A stretch of DNA of 64,000 nt from Saccharibacillus sp. CPCC 101409 (GTDB taxonomy: Bacteria; Bacillota; Bacilli; Paenibacillales; Paenibacillaceae): NCBI RefSeq assembly GCF_030518235.1, contig NZ_JAULSA010000005.1, forward strand, positions 248,001 through 312,000, read 5' to 3'. Numbering within the stretch: position 1 is the stretch's first letter; the number at the start of each line of letters is the position of its first letter. Below the pieces are notes generated by a model. That model had not been told where the DNA came from, ran no database searches, and worked only from the letters and a program-made list of their open reading frames with translations. Below are positions 59,871 to 64,000 of this stretch, in pieces. The position numbers and the translations under genes were made by a program.

Positions 59871-61013
59871 TCAGCTTGTCTGCCGGCCGGAAGTGGCGTA
59901 ACCCAGATACAGCCGCTTGAGTTCGGAAGCCACCCGGTTGAGCGAATACTGCGATTTGGCTTTCTCGCAGGCGGTCCGGGCCAGCTCGTAGCGGTACGAC
60001 GGATCGCCGATCACCTGCTCCAGCGCATCCGCCAGCGCGTCGGGATCGTCCGGCGGTACCAGCAGGCCGTTGACGCCGTGTTCGATCTGTTCGGGCACGC
60101 CGCCGACATTGGTGCCGACGAGCGCCAGGCAGCAGAGCGCGGCTTCGGCGAATACCGAACCGAACGCTTCCGCGCGCGACGGAAGCACGAAGATATCGAA
60201 GAACGGCATAAACTCTTCCGGATGCAGCGTATAGCCGTAAAAAATCGTATCGTCGTACACGCCCAGCTCCTGGGCAAGCCGCTCCAGCTCTTCTCTTGAA
60301 GGTCCGTCTCCGATCAGATGCAGCACGTACGGACAATTGCGCTGTTTGAGCAGGGCGCAGGCGCGCAGCAGGATATCGAGTCCCTTGGCCGGCACGAGGC
60401 GGCAGACCGCCATCAGCTGCGGCACTTCGTTCTCGTGCGCGACCGGCTTGAAGCGCCGCTCGTCGTAGCCGTTCGGTATAATCCGCACCCGCTCGGGATG
60501 TTCGATATAAGCGCCCATATACCGGCGAAACGCATCGGACACCGTCATCAGCAGATCGGTCTTCGCTTCGAGTTCGCGGTAGATCGAAAGCAGGAAGCGG
60601 TGTTCAAGCCCGCCTTCTTCGATCTTGCCGTTCAGGATCAATTCCCGTTCGTAACTGGAGTGGACGGTTTGGATCACCGGCGTATCCGGAAACGCCGTCT
60701 TCATCGCCAGCGCCGCGATCGGGTGATGGGCATGGATCAGATCGTAAGGTTTTTGCAGACGCAGACGGGTCCACCATAAATAATCGCGGTACGTCTGCAT
60801 GTATTTCTGCACAACCGGACTTTCTGCGTACTGCGTCCAATCGAACGTTTCGAACTCGACCGTTTCCCGGCCTTTGCCCCGAATACGCTTGGGCAGCGAG
60901 AAGACTTCCATCTCCCAGCGGGCCGAAGCGAACTTTTCCTGGAGGTGCGGAATCATCGAAGATACGCCCCCCGGCTGCTCCGGCGGAAAAAATAAAGCTT
61001 GAAGCAATCTCAC
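59871..61013 (-). CDS. Glycosyltransferase family 4
   Basis: 380-residue GT-B glycosyltransferase. N-terminal acceptor half: ALFFPPEQPGGVSSMIPHL, DLIHAHHPIAALAMK. C-terminal donor half: VCRLVPAKGLDILLRACALL, YVLHLIGDGPSREELERLA, and the EX7E-like SRAEAFGSVFAEAALCCLALVGTNVGGVPE. It would use a nucleotide sugar to build a glycan or glycolipid; the substrate is unknown. The start is GTG 61013 behind GAAGGGGGAAG. No neighbouring polysaccharide genes. Confidence 0.88.
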   Translation of the reverse strand: MRLLQALFFPPEQPGGVSSMIPHLQEKFASARWEMEVFSLPKRIRGKGRETVEFETFDWTQYAESPVVQKYMQTYRDYLWWTRLRLQKPYDLIHAHHPIAALAMKTAFPDTPVIQTVHSSYERELILNGKIEEGGLEHRFLLSIYRELEAKTDLLMTVSDAFRRYMGAYIEHPERVRIIPNGYDERRFKPVAHENEVPQLMAVCRLVPAKGLDILLRACALLKQRNCPYVLHLIGDGPSREELERLAQELGVYDDTIFYGYTLHPEEFMPFFDIFVLPSRAEAFGSVFAEAALCCLALVGTNVGGVPEQIEHGVNGLLVPPDDPDALADALEQVIGDPSYRYELARTACEKAKSQYSLNRVASELKRLYLGYATSGRQTS

Positions 61014-61201
61014 AGCGTCTTCCCCCTTCCACGCGTCAAACCCTCTTTCTTTGATGATAGCCTACAAGAGCGGCAAAGGTAAAGGGCAAGCGGGGGCGAA
61101 ACGCGGAAACAAAATCGTCATTTTTCAAAGCGGCGGCGAAACGTACGCCGAACATGCGGAAGCGGGCACTTGCGAACCGCTCCCGGCCTGCTTGCCCAGA
61201 G

Positions 61202-61232
61202 CAAAAATCCGTCCGGGATGCGCCGGACGGAT
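61202..61232 (-). terminator. Terminator of the rRNA modification operon
   Basis: ATCCGTCCGG (61207-61216) pairs with CCGGACGGAT (61223-61232). Five T follow on the minus strand. It lies 38 bases past the pseudouridine synthase stop. Confidence 0.85.
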
Positions 61233-61269
61233 CGTAAAAAGCGGACTTTCCTTTTTATTAAACGAAAGC

Positions 61270-62028
61270 CTATTCGCCGCGCAGCGAACGAAGCTCCGCT
61301 TCCGTCAGTTCGCGGAAACTTCCGGTGTCAAGCTCGGGGTCGAGCCGCAGCGGTCCCATGGAAATCCGCTTGAGAAACATGACTTTTTTGCCTACCGCTT
61401 CGAACATGCGCTTGACCTGATGGAACTTGCCTTCCGTAATGGTCAGCCGGATATCGGAATGCGGCAATCCTTCCCGGTCGTACCGGCGGACGATCTCAAG
61501 CTTCGCAGGCATCGTTCGGTAGCCGTCGTCCAGTTCGACGCCGCGCTTGAACGCTTCGGCGTCGCTGTCGTCCACCGCGCCGGAAACGACCGCTTCGTAC
61601 GTCTTGGGCACGTGCTTGCGCGGCGACAGCAGCTCGTGCGCCAGCTTGCCGTCGTTGGTCAGCAGCAGCAGACCTTCCGTGTCTTTGTCCAGCCGTCCGA
61701 CCGGAAACGGCTCGAAAGCCAGATATTCGGCGTCCAGCAGATCGATTACGGTGCGGTCGCGCCGGTCCTCGGTCGCCGAAACGACGTCCTGCGGCTTGTT
61801 CAGCAGCAGGTACACAAATTCCCGGTAGCGCACTTCCGCGCCGTCGACTTCGATTGTCACGGCCTCCGGGATCACCTGGAGACCGCTGTCTTTCACCGGT
61901 TTGCCGTCGACCTTAATTCGGCCCTGCTTGACCATCTTTTTGCTTTCGCTGCGCGTGGCGACGCCCATATGCGATAAAATTTTATCCAGCCGCAGCTTTT
62001 TGCCGCCTGCTGCGCGTTCGTTTGTCAT
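61270..62028 (-). CDS. RsuA-family 16S rRNA pseudouridine synthase
   Basis: 252 residues. N-terminal S4 RNA-binding domain (KKLRLDKILSHMGVATRSESKKMVKQGRIKVDGKPV), then the catalytic domain with FPVGRLDKDTEGLLLLTNDG, in which the Asp is the catalytic residue, and GKFHQVKRMFEAVGKKVMFLKR. It makes pseudouridine in rRNA. ATG 62028 overlaps the stop of the upstream methyltransferase (ATGA). GGAGATGG lies upstream, inside that gene. A two-gene ribosome-modification operon. Confidence 0.92.
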   Translation of the reverse strand: MTNERAAGGKKLRLDKILSHMGVATRSESKKMVKQGRIKVDGKPVKDSGLQVIPEAVTIEVDGAEVRYREFVYLLLNKPQDVVSATEDRRDRTVIDLLDAEYLAFEPFPVGRLDKDTEGLLLLTNDGKLAHELLSPRKHVPKTYEAVVSGAVDDSDAEAFKRGVELDDGYRTMPAKLEIVRRYDREGLPHSDIRLTITEGKFHQVKRMFEAVGKKVMFLKRISMGPLRLDPELDTGSFRELTEAELRSLRGE

Positions 62029-63695
62029 CCGTTCCATCTCCATCCTGCCGGATATTCGTTCTTGAGCACGCCGGCGGCCCATTTGCCCCAGCCGACGGAA
62101 TAACCGTCGATCGTCACCAGGACATAACCTTTGGCGTCGATTCCTTGAGTTCGCGCGATCCGCTCTTCGCCGAGCGTCAGCGTCTCGCCTTTGAGATACG
62201 AGACGGCTTCCGGCAGCGCGGACGACAGATTCAGCGCCCGCGCCGATTCGCCGGGCGACAGCGCCGCGGCCAGCGCGTTCGAAGGCACGAACCGGTCGCC
62301 GGCTTTGACCATGCCGAGCTGGAAGCCGGAGCGGCGAACTTTGAGCCCGCGCAGACGCTCCGGCTCCACCGGACAGGCGTACGCGTAGCCGCCGGAGATC
62401 AGCAGCGTGCCGCGCAGCGGCGCGGTCACATGCGCCGCCAGGAAGTCGAGGCACGCGCGGCGCACCGTGCTTTCGGACGCCTCCTCGCGGATGTAGGCGT
62501 CCTTGTTTCGTCCGCGAGCCGGGCGCGCGGACTTGTCTTCGCGGCGCAGCGATGCGGCGCCGCGGTCGTCCCGGCGGCCTTTGCGCAGCGGGCCGCCGCT
62601 CTCGCGCCCGCCCGCAGCCGGGGCGGGCGGCTCCTGCCCGGCCCCGATGATCGGGCCGGGATCGGTTCCGGCGGCGCTGCCCGGCCGCGCCGCCTTTGTC
62701 CCCGTGTGCTCCAGCACGCACACGAAGTGCCCCTCGCCTTCGGCGAGATGCGGCCAGATGCGTGCCGCCCGCGCCGTCTGCGCGAGCGCTTCGGGCCGCG
62801 AGAGCGCCGGCTCCCCGCCTTGAGCCGGTTCGCGGAGCAGCGGCGACAGCCCGCCGCCGCTTTCCAGCAGGTCGGCCGTCCATTCCGGCCGACCCGGCGC
62901 AAACAGCGGCGAGTGCGGCACCTCGCCGACGACAAAGTCGGGATGGCGCGCCAGGAACAGCGCGATCATCGCTTCGTTCTCTTCCGGCGAGAACGTGCAG
63001 GTCGAATATACGATGCGGCCGCCGGGCGCCAGCATCGAGGCGACCGTGTCGAGAATATCGCGCTGCATCACCGTGCAGACTTCGACCGAATGCTTCTCCC
63101 ACTGCCGGACGGCGTCGGGGTCCTTGCGGAACATGCCTTCGCCCGAGCACGGCGCGTCGATCAGGATCTTGTCGAAATAAGCCGGGAACTTCGCGGCGAT
63201 CCGCTCCGGCGTTTCGTTCAGCACGACGGCGTTGCGGACGCCGTTCATCTCGATATTTTTGGCCAGCGCTTTCGTGCGCTCCCCGCTGATGTCGTTGGTC
63301 ACCAGTACGCCCCGTCCGCGCAGCTTGGCCGCGATCTGCGTCGATTTGCCGCCCGGGGCGGCGCACAGGTCGAGCACCCGGTCGCCGGGTTCCGGCCGCA
63401 GCGCTTCGGCCGGCTCCATCGCGCTCGGCTCCTGGATATAGTACAGCCCTGCGTGGTAATACGGGTGCTTGCCCGGCCGGTCGTCTTCGCCGACATAGAA
63501 TCCCGTTTCGCACCACGGAATAGGCTTCAGCCCGAACGGACTGACCCGCTGGAATTCTTCAAGCCCGATCTTGAGCGTATTGATCCGGATTCCCGCATGG
63601 CGCGGGCGGTCGTAGCTGGCGACAAAATCTTCGTATTCGCTTCCGAGCCAGCGCTGCATGCGCGACTCGAACAGCGGCGGAAGCTGAATGCCCAT
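62025..63695 (-). CDS. RsmF-type rRNA (cytosine-C5) methyltransferase
   Basis: 556 residues. NOL1/NOP2/Sun methyltransferase: SAM site VLDLCAAPGGKSTQIAAKL, catalytic Cys in ILIDAPCSGEGMFRKDP, second Cys in IVYSTCTFSPEENE. A C-terminal ferredoxin-like/PUA-like part (AHVTAPLRGTLLISGGYAYACPV, GYSVGWGKWAAGVLKNEYPAGWRW) is typical of RsmF. Residues about 355-430 are a Gly/Arg/Pro/Ala-rich linker. The ATG at 63695 has GGGGATT upstream. It precedes the pseudouridine synthase by a 4-base overlap. Confidence 0.92.
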   Translation of the reverse strand: MGIQLPPLFESRMQRWLGSEYEDFVASYDRPRHAGIRINTLKIGLEEFQRVSPFGLKPIPWCETGFYVGEDDRPGKHPYYHAGLYYIQEPSAMEPAEALRPEPGDRVLDLCAAPGGKSTQIAAKLRGRGVLVTNDISGERTKALAKNIEMNGVRNAVVLNETPERIAAKFPAYFDKILIDAPCSGEGMFRKDPDAVRQWEKHSVEVCTVMQRDILDTVASMLAPGGRIVYSTCTFSPEENEAMIALFLARHPDFVVGEVPHSPLFAPGRPEWTADLLESGGGLSPLLREPAQGGEPALSRPEALAQTARAARIWPHLAEGEGHFVCVLEHTGTKAARPGSAAGTDPGPIIGAGQEPPAPAAGGRESGGPLRKGRRDDRGAASLRREDKSARPARGRNKDAYIREEASESTVRRACLDFLAAHVTAPLRGTLLISGGYAYACPVEPERLRGLKVRRSGFQLGMVKAGDRFVPSNALAAALSPGESARALNLSSALPEAVSYLKGETLTLGEERIARTQGIDAKGYVLVTIDGYSVGWGKWAAGVLKNEYPAGWRWNG

Positions 63696-63739
63696 CTGGT
63701 AATCCCCGCTTTCTTGTGTGCTGTGCCGGAGCGCAAAAC

Positions 63740-63788
63740 GGCCCGCTTCGCCTCGCGGCACGCTCGCCGCTGCCCCGCGAAGCGGGCC
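63740..63788. terminator. GC-rich hairpin upstream of the rRNA methyltransferase gene
   Basis: GGCCCGCTTCGC (63740-63751) pairs exactly with GCGAAGCGGGCC (63777-63788), 25-base loop. GTTTTGC follows on the minus strand. It probably ends the transcript of the partial gene at 63875. Confidence 0.6.
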
Positions 63789-63874
63789 TGCTTTCTCCTG
63801 GCCGTGAATCGGATCGGCTCTTCAGCCGCGATTCATCGTTTTTAAGTATGCGTTTCTTCGTTATGCCGCTTCGC

Positions 63875-64000
63875 TCAATCCTGCGGCTTCGACTTCGGCC
63901 CGCGCGAATAGCCGGTCCGCTGCGGCGTATTCGGCGGAATGCGTTCCCAGGCCAGCCGCACCTGCTCCCGCAGGTCCGGGTCCGCGATCTCGATATCCAG
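63875..64000 (-). CDS. C-terminal end of a gene cut by window edge
   Basis: 41 codons in frame to a TGA (63875-63877): LDIEIADPDLREQVRLAWER, then IPPNTPQRTG and a Gly/Ser/Lys tail. No homology is recognised. Only the last part is visible, so neither function nor start can be given. Its stop is 180 bases before the rRNA methyltransferase start, with a hairpin between. Confidence 0.45.
   Translation of the reverse strand: MDIEIADPDLREQVRLAWERIPPNTPQRTGYSRGPKSKPQD

Noticed and set aside
61270-63516. 748-residue minus-strand reading frame ending in the pseudouridine synthase
   Set aside because: Only the last 252 residues are real; the rest is an out-of-frame reading of the rRNA methyltransferase gene. 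Not a fusion protein.

Overview
The window reads as chromosomal DNA from a GC-rich (high-fifties percent by eye) spore-forming Gram-positive of the Paenibacillaceae, Paenibacillus- or Saccharibacillus-like. Evidence for this is AbrB with Spo0A-type boxes, Fur with a PerR-like box, a CtsR heptad repeat at hsp20, LicT/GlcT antiterminators with their RNA switches, strong GGAGG ribosome binding sites, frequent TTG/GTG starts and U-rich intrinsic terminators. I see no rRNA, CRISPR array, phage or complete insertion sequence. Most genes lie on the minus strand, in short units separated by hairpins. The plus-strand exceptions are a FIVAR secreted protein, a BKACE-like enzyme, alkaline phosphatase, an Excalibur protein, glcT-ptsG and one hypothetical.

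Layout. 0-8.5 kb: partial DUF2785 protein, abrB, a GNAT, a YumC/IruO-type ferredoxin-NADP reductase behind a Fur box, a heterodimeric ABC exporter with a small leader gene and operator, and fur. 8.5-19 kb: an SDR/DUF2867-like protein, a phosphoesterase, GNAT, methyltransferase, HD hydrolase, a cbpA-clpB chaperone operon, a FIVAR secreted protein and CtsR-controlled hsp20. 19-27 kb: small-molecule enzymes, a YlmA-like ATPase, a broken Nudix gene, an HD-GYP phosphodiesterase, a BKACE-like enzyme and manganese catalase. 27-30.5 kb: licT and a beta-glucoside PTS EIIBCA, each behind its own RAT/terminator switch. 30.5-39.6 kb: an overlapping gene set, DinB, Pho-type alkaline phosphatase with an apparent ATT start, an intergenic repeat cluster, a TIMP-like exported protein, VanZ, a beta-hydroxyacid dehydrogenase and an FMN-binding lipoprotein. 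39.8-48 kb: long-type threonine synthase and many small accessory enzymes (GNATs, kinases, DUFs). 48-51.4 kb: glcT-ptsG behind one RAT upstream of both genes, then an AT-rich orphan gene. 51.5-64 kb: msrA, asparaginase, pepV, a MEDS-PAS-PAS hybrid histidine kinase, tRNA-Leu(CAG), xpt, a glycosyltransferase, and an rRNA pseudouridine synthase/methyltransferase pair.

How the parts fit. Two sugar PTS modules use RNA antitermination with different wiring. Stress functions (ClpB, CbpA, Hsp20, Mn catalase, MsrA, Fur) are spread through the window with distinct operators. Iron, phosphate, heat and sporulation inputs can each be read from promoter sites. The most unusual items are the four-copy intergenic repeat with twin stem-loops near 34.6-35.0 kb, the AT-rich orphan gene at 50.9 kb, the possible ATT start of the phosphatase, the TIMP-like exported protein and the decayed Nudix gene. 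I did not find a clearly new multi-gene system.
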